From positions 1-15,309 of the forward strand of contig JANYKE010000145.1 in the NCBI GenBank assembly GCA_025361685.1: a DNA stretch of 15,309 nucleotides, read 5' to 3'. Below the pieces are notes generated by a model. The model worked only from the letters and a program-made list of their open reading frames with translations, ran no database searches and was not told the DNA's origin. Positions 1 to 8,742 of this stretch are shown piece after piece. Source of the DNA: Eubacteriales bacterium (GTDB taxonomy: Bacteria > Bacillota > Clostridia > JANYKE01). The position numbers and the translations under genes are program-made. How positions within the stretch are numbered: position 1 is the stretch's first letter; each line of letters starts with the position of its first letter.

Positions 1-1
1 A

Positions 2-172
2 GTCATGTATCTCGATTATAAAGATGTTCCAAAGTTAAGGAGATTTATCTCGGAAAAAGGCAAGATCCTTCCAAGAAGAATGACCGGCACTTGCGCGAAA
101 CATCAAAGAGCAGTTACGACTGCAGTTAAAAGAGCAAGACATATTGCTTTGTTACCATTTGTTCAAGATTAA
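2..172 (+). CDS. rpsR: 30S ribosomal protein S18, C-terminal part (5' truncated by window)
   Basis: The frame opening at base 2 gives 56 residues ending in FVQD before a TAA stop. The residues match the conserved S18 core: [12 protein letters not shown], then [17 protein letters not shown], then a basic helix with [12 protein letters not shown]18 sits on the platform of the 30S subunit next to S6, and this segment is the rRNA-binding helical core. The N-terminus lies outside the window, so the start cannot be given. S18 is usually 75-90 residues, so roughly 20-30 are missing. It is followed by rplI on the same strand after a 128-bp spacer; rpsF-ssb-rpsR-rplI is a common Firmicutes order. The ending is intact. 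Confidence 0.95.
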   Translation, partial: VMYLDYKDVPKLRRFISEKGKILPRRMTGTCAKHQRAVTTAVKRARHIALLPFVQD

Positions 173-213
173 TTATTACACTTTGACGGTTTGATGGTTT
201 GTTAGTGTGATAA
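173..213 (+). other. Stem-loop immediately after rpsR stop
   Basis: TTATTACACT (173-182) pairs with AGTGTGATAA (204-213): ten pairs, one of them G-U, with a 21-nt loop. It begins one base after the rpsR stop codon. No T-run follows, so it is not a standard intrinsic terminator. It may be a 3'-end stabiliser or processing structure for the rpsR message. The pairing is seen directly; the role is inferred. Confidence 0.45.
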
Positions 214-234
214 AGCATGAAGATTTAAATGACT

Positions 235-269
235 GCAGTTTGAGTTAATTGTAAAATTGCTCAAACTGC
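235..269 (+). other. Perfect 10-bp stem-loop in the rplI leader
   Basis: GCAGTTTGAG (235-244) is the exact reverse complement of CTCAAACTGC (260-269), with a 15-nt AT-rich loop that contains a further AATT/AATT pairing. Only three T residues follow, so it is a weak terminator at best. It ends 16 bases before the rplI Shine-Dalgarno. It could be an attenuator, an RNase processing site or a ribosomal-protein binding site. I know of no named motif that it matches. Confidence 0.5.
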
Positions 270-300
270 TTTAGGCATTCTATGCGGGAGGAGCAAACAC

Positions 301-750
301 ATGAAAGTTATTTTGAACCAAGATGTTAAAGGTCTAGGCAAGAGCGGCGACATGGTTGAAGCCAAGGACGGCTACGCAAGAAATTATTTGCTTCCAAGGA
401 AAATGGCCATCATGGCTAACTCAACAAACGTTAATACGATGAACACGAAGAAAAAGGCTGAGGATCATAAGAAGGATATGGAACTTAAGCGTGCACAAGA
501 TGTTTGCGACGAACTAAAATCAAAGCATCTTCGCATACCTGTAAAAACAGGCGGCAACGGAAAATTATTTGGATCGATAGGAAGTGCAGAGATTGCCGAA
601 AAGATTAAAAGAGATTATAATATTGAAGTAGACAAGAGAAAAATCGTTATGGATGGCAATATCAAACATCTTGGCGAGACTGAGATTGAAATCAAACTAT
701 ACGCAGGAGTTGCCGCAAAAATAGTTGTTGAATTGGTGGAACAAGAATAA
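301..750 (+). CDS. rplI: 50S ribosomal protein L9
   Basis: This 149-residue protein has the length usual for L9. The N-terminal rRNA-binding domain carries the L9 signature: MKVILNQDVKGLGKSGD at the start, then GYARNYLLPRKMA near residues 25-37. A lysine-rich central helix follows (about residues 45-75). The C-terminal domain contains the conserved LFGSIGSAEIAEKI stretch near residues 80-95. L9 binds 23S rRNA near the base of the L1 stalk and helps maintain reading frame. The ATG has a strong GGGAGGAG ribosome binding site at 286-293, seven bases upstream. Its TAA stop overlaps the dnaB ATG by one base, implying translational coupling. A perfect stem-loop precedes its ribosome binding site. 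Confidence 0.97.
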   Translation: MKVILNQDVKGLGKSGDMVEAKDGYARNYLLPRKMAIMANSTNVNTMNTKKKAEDHKKDMELKRAQDVCDELKSKHLRIPVKTGGNGKLFGSIGSAEIAEKIKRDYNIEVDKRKIVMDGNIKHLGETEIEIKLYAGVAAKIVVELVEQE

Positions 751-2096
751 TGGCTAACGAGCTTATAACAAAAATGATGCCGCAAAACATTGAGGCCGAG
801 CAGGCTGTTATAGGCGCGGCTTTATTCGATAAGGACATTATCCCTGTAATATTAGAAATACTAAAGGCCGACGATTTTTACAGAGTCGACCACAGAATTA
901 TTTTTGAATGCATTATCGAGCTCTTTGACAAAGGGTTGGATGTTGATATTGTAACTGTTGCAGATTTGCTAAAACAAAAAGGATCGTTTGAAGAAACGGG
1001 CGGGCTCGATTATTTATCATTCTTGATTAATAATGTTCCAACCACCTCGAACATTCGCTCGTATACAAAGATCGTTGAAGAGAAATCGCTTTTGAGAAAG
1101 TTGATAAGACACTCTGAAATAGTATCCGAAATGAGTTTCAAAGCTGCCGAAGAAGTTGAGTATATAATGGGAGAAGCCGAAAGAGGCATATTTGATATTT
1201 TCCAGAGCCGAAGCGGCAAAGCGTATGCACATATTGACGAGATTTTGCGGGGAGCACTTGAGAGAATAGAACAGTTGTATAACAGATCAGAGGCAATCAC
1301 AGGAATTCCAACCGGCTTCAGCGCGCTTGACAAGCTTACTGCCGGACTGCACAATTCAGATTTGATTTTTGTCGCTTGCCGACCGGGTATGGGAAAGACA
1401 GCGTTCATAACAAATATTGCACAGCACGTTGCGACTAAACACAATATTCCTGTTGCAATATTCAGTTTGGAAATGTCGCGCGAACAGCTGGCTAACAGGA
1501 TGCTTTGTAGTGAGGGTTTTATCGATAATTCGAAGCTTAGCACAGGCAGACTTGATGATGCGGACTGGCCAAAGATTGGTGAGGCGAGTTCTATTTTGTC
1601 GAGTTCGCCGATTTATATTGATGACACGGCCGGAATTACGATGACTGAGATTCGTTCAAAGTGTCGCCGCATGAAGATGGAAAAGGATATCGGGCTTGTT
1701 GTGATTGATTATCTCCAGCTTATCGAGAGCAGGAGACCCGGCGACAACCGCCAGCAAGAGATTTCGGAGATTTCAAGGTCAATGAAAATTCTGGCTAAAG
1801 AGTTAAATGTTCCGGTGCTGTGTGCATCGCAGCTGAGCCGCGCGGTTGAGCAACGTGAGAATAAGCGACCGATGTTAAGTGACCTGCGTGAGTCAGGGTC
1901 TATTGAGCAGGATGCCGATATTGTTATGTTCATCTACAGAGATGAGTATTATAAGAGGGAAGAATCGGAATCAAAAAATAAGGCGGAGATCAGCATTGCG
2001 AAACACAGAAATGGGTCAACAGGAAAGTTTGAGTTGATGTGGAAAGGTGAATATACTAAATTTACGAGCATTGACGATTCGCATTATGAAGCGTGA
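750..2096 (+). CDS. dnaB: Replicative DNA helicase DnaB
   Basis: The product is 448 residues, normal for bacterial DnaB without an intein. The N-terminal helical domain (about 1-105) starts with PQNIEAEQAVIGA, typical of the family. After a linker, the RecA-like motor domain (about 175-440) shows GIPTGFSALDKLTAGL, a Walker A CRPGMGKT (residues 210-217; K216, T217) and a Walker B VVIDYLQLI (D320). It also has LSDLRESGSIEQDAD and the C-terminal HRNGSTGKFEL segment with the arginine-finger region. The hexamer unwinds DNA at the replication fork using ATP and recruits primase. The Walker A is preceded by Cys where Gly is more usual. The ATG overlaps the rplI stop (TAATG) with GGTGGA about eight bases upstream. 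The rplI-dnaB pair is typical of Firmicutes, although the yybT/gdpP gene often found beside rplI is not here. Confidence 0.97.
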   Translation: MANELITKMMPQNIEAEQAVIGAALFDKDIIPVILEILKADDFYRVDHRIIFECIIELFDKGLDVDIVTVADLLKQKGSFEETGGLDYLSFLINNVPTTSNIRSYTKIVEEKSLLRKLIRHSEIVSEMSFKAAEEVEYIMGEAERGIFDIFQSRSGKAYAHIDEILRGALERIEQLYNRSEAITGIPTGFSALDKLTAGLHNSDLIFVACRPGMGKTAFITNIAQHVATKHNIPVAIFSLEMSREQLANRMLCSEGFIDNSKLSTGRLDDADWPKIGEASSILSSSPIYIDDTAGITMTEIRSKCRRMKMEKDIGLVVIDYLQLIESRRPGDNRQQEISEISRSMKILAKELNVPVLCASQLSRAVEQRENKRPMLSDLRESGSIEQDADIVMFIYRDEYYKREESESKNKAEISIAKHRNGSTGKFELMWKGEYTKFTSIDDSHYEA

Positions 2097-2100
2097 CGAT

Positions 2101-3504
2101 ATGACCAAAAATTCGAGCGATATTAAAAAGTCTAGCGATAATATTAAGAAACAAATTTCTGATAGTATTAAACTTTATAGTCTTATTGAAACCGGTGAAG
2201 GTGTCATTGCGGGGTTTTCCGGCGGGGCTGATTCTTCTGTGCTGGTTGAAGTTTTGAATGAGCTTTCAGCGACGTTGGGATTTAGTTTGGTTGCGGTTCA
2301 TGTTAATCACATGCTGAGGAATGACGAGGCTGACAGGGATGAGGAGTTTTGTCGTGTGTTTTGCGAACAACGCGGGATTAATTTTCAAAGTTACAGCGTT
2401 GACGTTTCGGCAGTGAGCAAGACTGGTGGCAGGTCGTTGGAAGATTCGGGAAGACGAGAACGGTATCGGATTTTTAATGAAGTCGGCATCGAGAAATTTG
2501 GTTCGGGCAGGTTTAAGATAGCGGTAGCGCATAATAAAAATGATTTAGCTGAGACGGTGCTGCTTAATATTGCGAGGGGCAGCGGGCTCGAGGGACTTAA
2601 GGGTATCGAGTTTAGGAGAGATAATATTATCAGACCGATGCTTGATATTGATAGAGATACGATTGAAATTTATTGCGCTGCAAACGAGATTAGCTACATG
2701 GTAGATTCTACGAATTATGATACCTCGTACACGCGAAACAGCATGCGCCACGTGGCGATGGCTGCTCTGCAAGAAGCAAGCGGCAATAATGTTGTTGATA
2801 AAATTTTCGAGATGAGTATGCTAATCCGCGCTGAAAATGATTATATTAACATTCAGGCACAGGAGTTCTTAAGATGTGGAAGGCCCTTTGAACTTGATAA
2901 ATTTAACGCTCTGCACATTGCACTAAAGCGCCGCGTGCTGAGACTGGCAATTTTAGAACTGAAGGGCGACACCATTGATATAGAGAGTGTGCACATTGAT
3001 GACATCATCAAACTTGCAGATAAAGGAGCAACAGGAAAAAAAGTTTGCCTAACAAATGGACTGCGTGCAGAAGTCGAATACGGCAAACTGAAAATATATT
3101 TTGACAAAGACGAAGAAGATTTTGAAGTTGGCGGTTCACTGTCTTGCAGGATACTTGAAACAAAAGATATTTCCGACAAAAATATCCTTCTAAATTATGA
3201 TATCGAATCGAATGTACAATATTTTGATTTGGATAAATTTTCTAAGAACAGCTTCATGAATGCTTTGCCCGACTTAGTTTTAAGGCGGCGAGAAGAGGGC
3301 GATATTATTTCTCCACACAAATTTTCAGGAACGAAGAAAGTGAAAAAATATTTGATTGATAAAAAGATTCCTGTCAGAAAGAGAAATGATATTTTTTTGG
3401 TAGCATACGGTAAGGAAATAATCTGGATTTGCGGGTATACTGTGAGCAGCAAATATATTTGCACAGAGAAGACAAAAAGGGTGCTTGCGGTTGAAATAAA
3501 CTGA
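2101..3504 (+). CDS. tilS: tRNA(Ile)-lysidine synthetase TilS
   Basis: TilS ligates lysine to C34 of the CAU-anticodon tRNA-Ile using ATP, so that it reads AUA codons. From the ATG at 2101 the protein is 467 residues. The N-terminal PP-loop ATPase carries SGGADSS at residues 40-46, followed by VAVHVNHMLR, the VAHNKNDLAETVLLNIARGSGLEGL core (written here as one conserved block near residue 140) and a VDSTNYDTSYTRN motif. The C-terminal TilS_C domain includes LRRREEGDII, KKVKKYLIDKKIP and IWICGYTVS. The start is uncertain: an in-frame ATG at 2086 overlaps the dnaB end and a GTG lies at 2047, and none has a convincing Shine-Dalgarno. I chose 2101 because it gives the extension closest to family length. 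Translation may be coupled to dnaB termination at 2096. Confidence 0.93.
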   Translation: MTKNSSDIKKSSDNIKKQISDSIKLYSLIETGEGVIAGFSGGADSSVLVEVLNELSATLGFSLVAVHVNHMLRNDEADRDEEFCRVFCEQRGINFQSYSVDVSAVSKTGGRSLEDSGRRERYRIFNEVGIEKFGSGRFKIAVAHNKNDLAETVLLNIARGSGLEGLKGIEFRRDNIIRPMLDIDRDTIEIYCAANEISYMVDSTNYDTSYTRNSMRHVAMAALQEASGNNVVDKIFEMSMLIRAENDYINIQAQEFLRCGRPFELDKFNALHIALKRRVLRLAILELKGDTIDIESVHIDDIIKLADKGATGKKVCLTNGLRAEVEYGKLKIYFDKDEEDFEVGGSLSCRILETKDISDKNILLNYDIESNVQYFDLDKFSKNSFMNALPDLVLRRREEGDIISPHKFSGTKKVKKYLIDKKIPVRKRNDIFLVAYGKEIIWICGYTVSSKYICTEKTKRVLAVEIN

Positions 3505-3519
3505 AAATTAGATTATAAT
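3491..3519 (+). promoter_or_regulatory. Sigma-A-type promoter for ftsH
   Basis: TTGAAA at 3491-3496 and TATAAT at 3514-3519 are separated by exactly 17 bp. The -10 is a perfect consensus and the -35 matches five of six positions. It overlaps the end of tilS (stop at 3504). The transcript would start near 3526, about 57 bases before the ftsH start. ftsH-comFC can therefore be transcribed independently of the upstream cluster. Confidence 0.75.
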
Positions 3520-3548
3520 TGTTCTACGCCTATATTGGCGCCGAACAA
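3519..3548 (+). promoter_or_regulatory. Inverted repeat overlapping the ftsH promoter start region
   Basis: TTGTTC (3519-3524) and GAACAA (3543-3548) are perfect inverted arms. Inside them, after a two-base mismatch on each side, CGCC (3527-3530) pairs with GGCG (3537-3540) around a TATATT loop. It overlaps the last -10 base and the expected start point. No T-run follows, so it is a poor tilS terminator. An operator for a repressor is a reasonable inference. It does not match the CIRCE heat-shock operator. Confidence 0.4.
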
Positions 3549-3582
3549 AACACATTAAGTCATATTAAGGAGCGTAAGTATT

Positions 3583-5478
3583 TTGAAATTCTTCAAAGAC
3601 GCGGGAATATGGATTCTGTTGGTAGTGATAGTTATAGCAGGAATATTCTTGTTAAATAATAATCCGAAGGTGGCGAACATAACATACGATGAGTTGTGGA
3701 CGCAGATTAATAATAAAAACATTAGCACGTTGACGATTGATGAAAATACCGGTCTTGTCGATGCTGATTTTAAGAATGCTGTTAACGGAAATAGTAGCGC
3801 AGAGATTACAATTCCGGTTGGGGCATCATTCAAAGATCCTATTACTAAAATAATTCAAGCAGACCCATCACAATTTGTTTTCAAAATTAAAAATGACCCG
3901 GCACCTTGGTGGCAGGCTCTTTTGCCATATCTGCTTTTTGGATTGCTAATGTTCGGAGTAATTTTCTTTTTCATGAAGCAGACTCAAAACAGCAACTCAA
4001 AGGCTATGTCATTTGGCAGGAGCAAGGCTAGGATGCAAAATGCCGGTGAGCAAAAGGTTACATTTGCCGATGTGGCCGGTGCGGATGAGGAAAAAGAAGA
4101 GTTGATGGAGATTGTTGAGTTCCTCAAGGATCCGGCAAGATTCGAGGCGTTTGGTGCAAGAATTCCCAAAGGTGTTTTGTTAGTGGGACCTCCCGGAACA
4201 GGAAAAACTTTGCTTGCTAAGGCAATGTCCGGTGAAGAGGGAGTTCCGTTTTTCAGTATCAGCGGATCTGATTTCGTTGAGATGTTTGTCGGAGTCGGCG
4301 CTTCACGTGTGCGAGATTTGTTTGATCAGGCTAAGAAGAATTCACCATGCATTATTTTTATTGATGAAATAGATGCAGTCGGAAGACACAGAGGAGCAGG
4401 ACTTGGCGGCGGACATGATGAAAGAGAACAAACTCTCAATCAGCTGCTTGTCGAGATGGATGGATTTGGAATTAACCAAGGCATAATTATTATTGCTGCA
4501 ACCAACAGACCTGATATTCTTGATCCGGCTTTGCTTAGACCGGGTCGTTTTGACAGACAAGTTGTTATTGGGTTGCCTGACATTAAAGGTCGTGAAGCAG
4601 TGCTGGTTGTACATTCAAAGAAGAAGCCTCTTGGTGAAGATGTAAGTCTAGCCGAGATTGCAAAAACAACGTCCGGATTTACACCGGCTGATTTAGAGAA
4701 TCTGCTTAACGAGGCAGCGCTTCTTGCCGCGCGAAGAAAGAAAGAAAAGATAGGGCACGACGAGATTAAAGAAGCAACATTTAAAGTTATAATGGGTCCT
4801 GAGAAAAAGAGCAGAGTAATTACCGATCAGGAAAAGAAACTCACGGCATATCATGAAGTCGGACATGCAATTATAGTGAAACTAGTTTCCGATTCCCATA
4901 CCGTTGATAGAATATCAATTATCCCATCCGGAAGAGCAGGCGGCTATACTTCGTTTAAACCTGATGAGGATATCATGTATCGCACAAAACAGCAGCTGAT
5001 TCAAGCCATTGAAATTTCGCTTGGCGGGCGTGCGGCAGAGGATCTTGTACTTAACGAAATAAGCACGGGTGCTTCAAGTGATCTTCAGAATGCCAACAGA
5101 GTTGCACGAGAAATGATAATGAAGTATGGAATGAGTGAGAATTTGACAAATCTTGTTTTTCAAAATCAATCTGACGAAGTATTTCTTGGCAGAGATATCG
5201 GGCATACTAAAGATTATAGCGAAAATGTTGCGAACCAGATTGATGTCGAGGTAAAGAGTCTTATTGATAAAGCATACGCACATGTTATGGAATTGCTCAA
5301 AGTAAATATTGATAAACTTCACTATATTGCAAATTTAATTCTTGAGAAGGAAAAAATTGAAGGCGATGAATTCGAAAGATTATTTAATAGCACTGATGAC
5401 TCCGAACCGGGACAAGAAATAGAATTGAACATACCTAGAGGAGAGCCAAAACTTGGAGAACCGGAATTCGCACAATAA
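3583..5478 (+). CDS. ftsH: ATP-dependent zinc metalloprotease FtsH
   Basis: This 631-residue inner-membrane AAA+ protease degrades misfolded or regulatory membrane and cytosolic proteins. Two membrane segments (about residues 9-26 and 111-131) flank an extracytoplasmic domain. The AAA+ module has Walker A GPPGTGKT (202-209), Walker B IIFIDE (257-262) and the second region of homology with arginines R319 and R322. The pore-loop motif [13 protein letters not shown] is present. The peptidase domain has the zinc motif HEVGH (424-428), with a likely third ligand at D500 in [11 protein letters not shown]. The start is TTG, chosen because AAGGAG (3567-3572) lies ten bases upstream and the first residues run directly into the first membrane helix. 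The length matches the family and all catalytic residues are present. Its 3' end overlaps comFC by 26 bases. Confidence 0.97.
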   Translation: MKFFKDAGIWILLVVIVIAGIFLLNNNPKVANITYDELWTQINNKNISTLTIDENTGLVDADFKNAVNGNSSAEITIPVGASFKDPITKIIQADPSQFVFKIKNDPAPWWQALLPYLLFGLLMFGVIFFFMKQTQNSNSKAMSFGRSKARMQNAGEQKVTFADVAGADEEKEELMEIVEFLKDPARFEAFGARIPKGVLLVGPPGTGKTLLAKAMSGEEGVPFFSISGSDFVEMFVGVGASRVRDLFDQAKKNSPCIIFIDEIDAVGRHRGAGLGGGHDEREQTLNQLLVEMDGFGINQGIIIIAATNRPDILDPALLRPGRFDRQVVIGLPDIKGREAVLVVHSKKKPLGEDVSLAEIAKTTSGFTPADLENLLNEAALLAARRKKEKIGHDEIKEATFKVIMGPEKKSRVITDQEKKLTAYHEVGHAIIVKLVSDSHTVDRISIIPSGRAGGYTSFKPDEDIMYRTKQQLIQAIEISLGGRAAEDLVLNEISTGASSDLQNANRVAREMIMKYGMSENLTNLVFQNQSDEVFLGRDIGHTKDYSENVANQIDVEVKSLIDKAYAHVMELLKVNIDKLHYIANLILEKEKIEGDEFERLFNSTDDSEPGQEIELNIPRGEPKLGEPEFAQ

Positions 5479-6169
5479 GCGTATAAACAGAGTTAGTTTT
5501 TTTGAAAAATTCTTACAAATAATTTTCCCGCAGAAGTGTGCTTTCTGTGGGGAAATTTTATTTGCCGGCAAAGTTGAGATTGAGTTCTGCGATTCGTGTT
5601 TGTCGAAGATAGAATTTTTTGAAAAAGATTTTGTTGACGCGCAAGAAATCGACAGCCCTTTTTTTGATGGCGTAATATCGGTCTGCCATTACCGCGGACT
5701 TATTGTTGAAGTGATTCATAGATTCAAGTTTAATGCTAAGCCTGTACATTATCGACCGCTTGCTAAGCTTATGCATCTGAAACTGGAAGGAATTTGCAAG
5801 GTTGCCGAAACTGATTTTGTCATGTCAGTACCAATGTACAGTTCAAAGCAAAAAAAGCGTGGATACAATCAAGCAGGACTGATAGCAAAGGGTTTTTCAA
5901 GTTGTAGCGGCCTGCCCGATTACTCAAGGTTTCTCATCAGAACGAGACAGACAAAAAAACAAAGCACCCTCAGTAAAACTGAACGCGCAGAGAATGTTAA
6001 AAATTCATTTGCGGTATGGCCGCCTCATTTCGACTTTGTCGGAAAAACAATCATTTTAATTGATGATATTTTTACAACGGGCAGCACACTGAACGAGTGT
6101 GCACGAGTTTTAAAAGAAGCGGGTGCGAAGCTTGTATTTTGTGCCGTTGTTGCAACCGGAGTTAATTAA
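5453..6169 (+). CDS. comFC: ComF-family phosphoribosyltransferase-like protein
   Basis: This 238-residue protein has the ComFC architecture. An N-terminal four-cysteine zinc site (C29, C32, C46, C49) lies in IIFPQKCAFCG and FCDSCL. It is followed by a PRTase type I fold with the conserved KKRGYNQAGLIA segment and the PRPP-binding loop ILIDDIFTTGSTL (D204, D205, T208-T212). ComFC proteins are needed for DNA uptake in naturally competent bacteria, although many non-competent species carry a homologue; the substrate is not established. The start is TTG, supported by GAGGAG (5438-5443) nine bases upstream, which places the first eight codons inside ftsH. It is probably co-transcribed and translationally coupled with ftsH. 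The stop overlaps that of the converging SLH gene. No comFA neighbour is present. Confidence 0.88.
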   Translation: MENRNSHNKRINRVSFFEKFLQIIFPQKCAFCGEILFAGKVEIEFCDSCLSKIEFFEKDFVDAQEIDSPFFDGVISVCHYRGLIVEVIHRFKFNAKPVHYRPLAKLMHLKLEGICKVAETDFVMSVPMYSSKQKKRGYNQAGLIAKGFSSCSGLPDYSRFLIRTRQTKKQSTLSKTERAENVKNSFAVWPPHFDFVGKTIILIDDIFTTGSTLNECARVLKEAGAKLVFCAVVATGVN

Positions 6170-8733
6170 AATTTCAACAGAGTAAATGACGTTGATAAGG
6201 CCGCAGCAATTTCTGCGCGCGTAATATTATTTTTAGGCTTGAAACTGAAAGTATCACCGTCGTTGTAGCCCTTGATTACTTCCAGATTTGTGCACATCGC
6301 GACCGAGGCTCTGGCATATGTGCTGATTGTTGCTTGATCAGAAAATTTTTCGAGAGCAAGATCCGTCTCACTGCTATCCGGATAACTAAAGAATTTATAT
6401 TTATTAAGAGAGCGCGCAACAAATGCGGCCATCTCTTCGCGCGTCAACGACAAACCGGTTCCAAATTTCCCATCACCAATCCCACTTGTTATGCCTTCTG
6501 TTTCTGCGATCGCAACATAATTATAAAACCAATCGGATGTACTCACATCGGTAAAGTCACACGTCGCAGACAAAACATATGAAGGCAGATTATATGAAGC
6601 TATGAGCACTTTGATAAATTCTTGACGCGTAATATTGTTGGCCGGTCTGAATTCGTAAGTGCCTCCCTCCAATGTATATCCATCAAACAAATTCTGTTGA
6701 AGGAGGTATGTAATATAACTGTATCCCCAGAAATCTGTAGGAACATCAGTATAAGTAGCTGCAAGTGTCGTAGCAGAAAACGAATCGCTGTGTCCGGAAA
6801 TTCCTGCCGGATTAACTGCAACAACAGTGAAAGAATATTGTGTTGAGGGAGATAAATTTTCAAATGTATATTCAGAATCAGGTGCAAGAATATTCGTGAA
6901 ATCAGTACCAACTTTTACTCCGTTGCAATACACCTCGTACCCGTAAGCGTTTGCAGAATTATCCCAGAAAATCGTAATTGCATTGGAGGTTCTCTTAACA
7001 AGCGAAAGGCCAAAAGGTTTTCCGGGAGTTGGTTGCGAGGTGGTATATCTATAATTGACAATATCACTGTCAGTCTTTCCGTCAATATATGCCATTACTT
7101 TGATTGTCGTATCCTGTGTTATAGGAATCAAGTCACTGTAAATGTTCCCGGCTGTCTGACTCGGAAGTGAACCATCGGTTGTATATTTAATTGTTGACCC
7201 TGCCGAGAATCCGCCATCGTTTGCATCAAGTAGCGCAACATTTGTTCCGCTCGCAACATAACCGCTTGGCTGATTCGCAACCGGCGGATTTAATTTCCCT
7301 ACAGTCTCATTTGCGGAAAATGCACAGAACTCAATTCCCGTGTCCCAGAATGCCGGATTCTCTTCCGAGGTTAAATGCTTTACTACTGCACCGCTCCCTT
7401 TTAGCGACGGATTGTTTCCGGTGTATAAGGGTGTGCTTATTAAGTTAAATGCGCTCTCGCCGCCAAATCCATAAATCCCATATGGTTCCTTAAGAACGGT
7501 TGCAATTCTGAAATTCTTATTGACAGTTGAAAAATCTGTGCCGGCATATTCGGACGAAACGCGCGCAAGACCATCGGTCACAGAACGATAGTCACCAAAG
7601 TCGGATTGCAAAATCGTTTTGAAAATACTGTCGCCCCCGCCGGCAAAATCTTTTGTCTGTGTGCGTAGGTATTGGCTAAACAAATATGGCAGGCCATAGT
7701 TGGCACCAACATCACTGTTGTTATCAGTGTAATTATCGTAGGTAAGTATTGCTCCATTTTTTACTATAGAAGAATTATTGTAACCAACAATTCTATTTGT
7801 CAACGGAGTGCCTGATATCATTTGTTCGGCGGCCATTGAAAATCCCTCGTTAAGCCAAAGTGAATTTCGACTTGTTTGGTTGTGTGACAATTGATAATCA
7901 GCTTCACTTATCAGATGCTGAAATTCATGAACAAGAGTAGTGTATCCGCGTGTTACATCAGGATTTGTTTTGCTTCCCATCTGCGGATAAATATCAATGT
8001 GAATCATTGCAAGACAATTGTCTGTTCCGCCAGCTGCTGAAGAGACTAAGTCTGCATCCCAGAAATACCCATAAACGGTTCCGCCGGTGCCGGTGTGATA
8101 AGCGGCATCGCGAATATCTTCCAGAAGAATGATTATCTTCCCGTTAACATCATATTGACCGCGAATATCAGTGTTGCCAAAATATTTTCCAAAAGATGTT
8201 ACCATCTTGTCGCGAATGTTGTCATCAAATTCTGCTCCGACCAGTGCGGCTTTGTCATTACCGATTGCAGCAGCATATGTTTGCTCAACATAGACATCAC
8301 AGTATTTTCCTGTGTACATATAATTTGCCGCCACAGTGTAAGATGAACTTAATTGTATGTCATATGAAAAAAAGTTTCGCGTATCTCCGATTGCCTGCAT
8401 CATACCTTTTGGTGCACCGGCATCCTGAACAATATTTTTAGAGTCTATTTTCTTGGTGTTATTAAATTTGTATGAAGGATCAAATGGCATTTCATAGGTG
8501 CCGTAAGGATTTGTTGAGGCGGGTGTCTGTTGAATTGATTCGTTTGCCTGATAGTCGGCTTGGGAAAGCTGTGCGGATTTGGCTGAGCTGATATTTGATG
8601 TGGAATTGTACACAACCAAATATTCGCCGCTGTAAGGGCCGGTTGAATCAATCACAGCCGCGTTGGCAAAACCTCCGTAGTAAAAACTTATCAAGATTAG
8701 AAAAGTTGTAACAATACAAATTATTTTTCTCAT
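6166..8733 (-). CDS. Exported M30-like metalloprotease with CHB_HEX-like, FN3 and three SLH domains
   Basis: From the ATG at 8733 the product is 855 residues. It opens with a signal peptide (MRKIICIVTTFLILISFYYG, then FANAA). The N-terminal half contains HEFQH at residues 269-273 and, 22 residues after it, WLNEGFS with E296. This is the zinc-binding and catalytic arrangement of gluzincin peptidases and closest in feel to family M30 (hyicolysin). A domain like the chitobiase/hexosaminidase C-terminal or FN3-associated fold follows (about 483-568, with IKYTTDGSLPS). Next comes a fibronectin III domain (about 569-659) and three SLH repeats (about 660-715, 725-777, 794-852; each with FxDV/FSD and ITRxE). 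SLH repeats bind pyruvylated wall polymers, so it is probably anchored on the outer surface. TAGGTGA just upstream supplies the ribosome binding site. A GTG three codons earlier is possible but lies too close to that site. Substrate unknown. Confidence 0.82.
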   Translation of the reverse strand: MRKIICIVTTFLILISFYYGGFANAAVIDSTGPYSGEYLVVYNSTSNISSAKSAQLSQADYQANESIQQTPASTNPYGTYEMPFDPSYKFNNTKKIDSKNIVQDAGAPKGMMQAIGDTRNFFSYDIQLSSSYTVAANYMYTGKYCDVYVEQTYAAAIGNDKAALVGAEFDDNIRDKMVTSFGKYFGNTDIRGQYDVNGKIIILLEDIRDAAYHTGTGGTVYGYFWDADLVSSAAGGTDNCLAMIHIDIYPQMGSKTNPDVTRGYTTLVHEFQHLISEADYQLSHNQTSRNSLWLNEGFSMAAEQMISGTPLTNRIVGYNNSSIVKNGAILTYDNYTDNNSDVGANYGLPYLFSQYLRTQTKDFAGGGDSIFKTILQSDFGDYRSVTDGLARVSSEYAGTDFSTVNKNFRIATVLKEPYGIYGFGGESAFNLISTPLYTGNNPSLKGSGAVVKHLTSEENPAFWDTGIEFCAFSANETVGKLNPPVANQPSGYVASGTNVALLDANDGGFSAGSTIKYTTDGSLPSQTAGNIYSDLIPITQDTTIKVMAYIDGKTDSDIVNYRYTTSQPTPGKPFGLSLVKRTSNAITIFWDNSANAYGYEVYCNGVKVGTDFTNILAPDSEYTFENLSPSTQYSFTVVAVNPAGISGHSDSFSATTLAATYTDVPTDFWGYSYITYLLQQNLFDGYTLEGGTYEFRPANNITRQEFIKVLIASYNLPSYVLSATCDFTDVSTSDWFYNYVAIAETEGITSGIGDGKFGTGLSLTREEMAAFVARSLNKYKFFSYPDSSETDLALEKFSDQATISTYARASVAMCTNLEVIKGYNDGDTFSFKPKNNITRAEIAAALSTSFTLLKF

Positions 8734-8742
8734 CAATTTCAC

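Noticed and set aside
183..211. TTGACG as the -35 of an rplI promoter
   Set aside because: No acceptable -10 lies 16-18 bases downstream, and the hexamer is in the loop of a stem-loop.
1010..1543. Minus-strand 177-codon frame inside dnaB
   Set aside because: It is fully antisense to the conserved DnaB motor domain. No start signal or known motif is seen.
3519..3548. Inverted repeat as the tilS terminator
   Set aside because: It lacks a following T-run, has an internal mismatch and overlaps a consensus -10, so promoter-linked function fits better.
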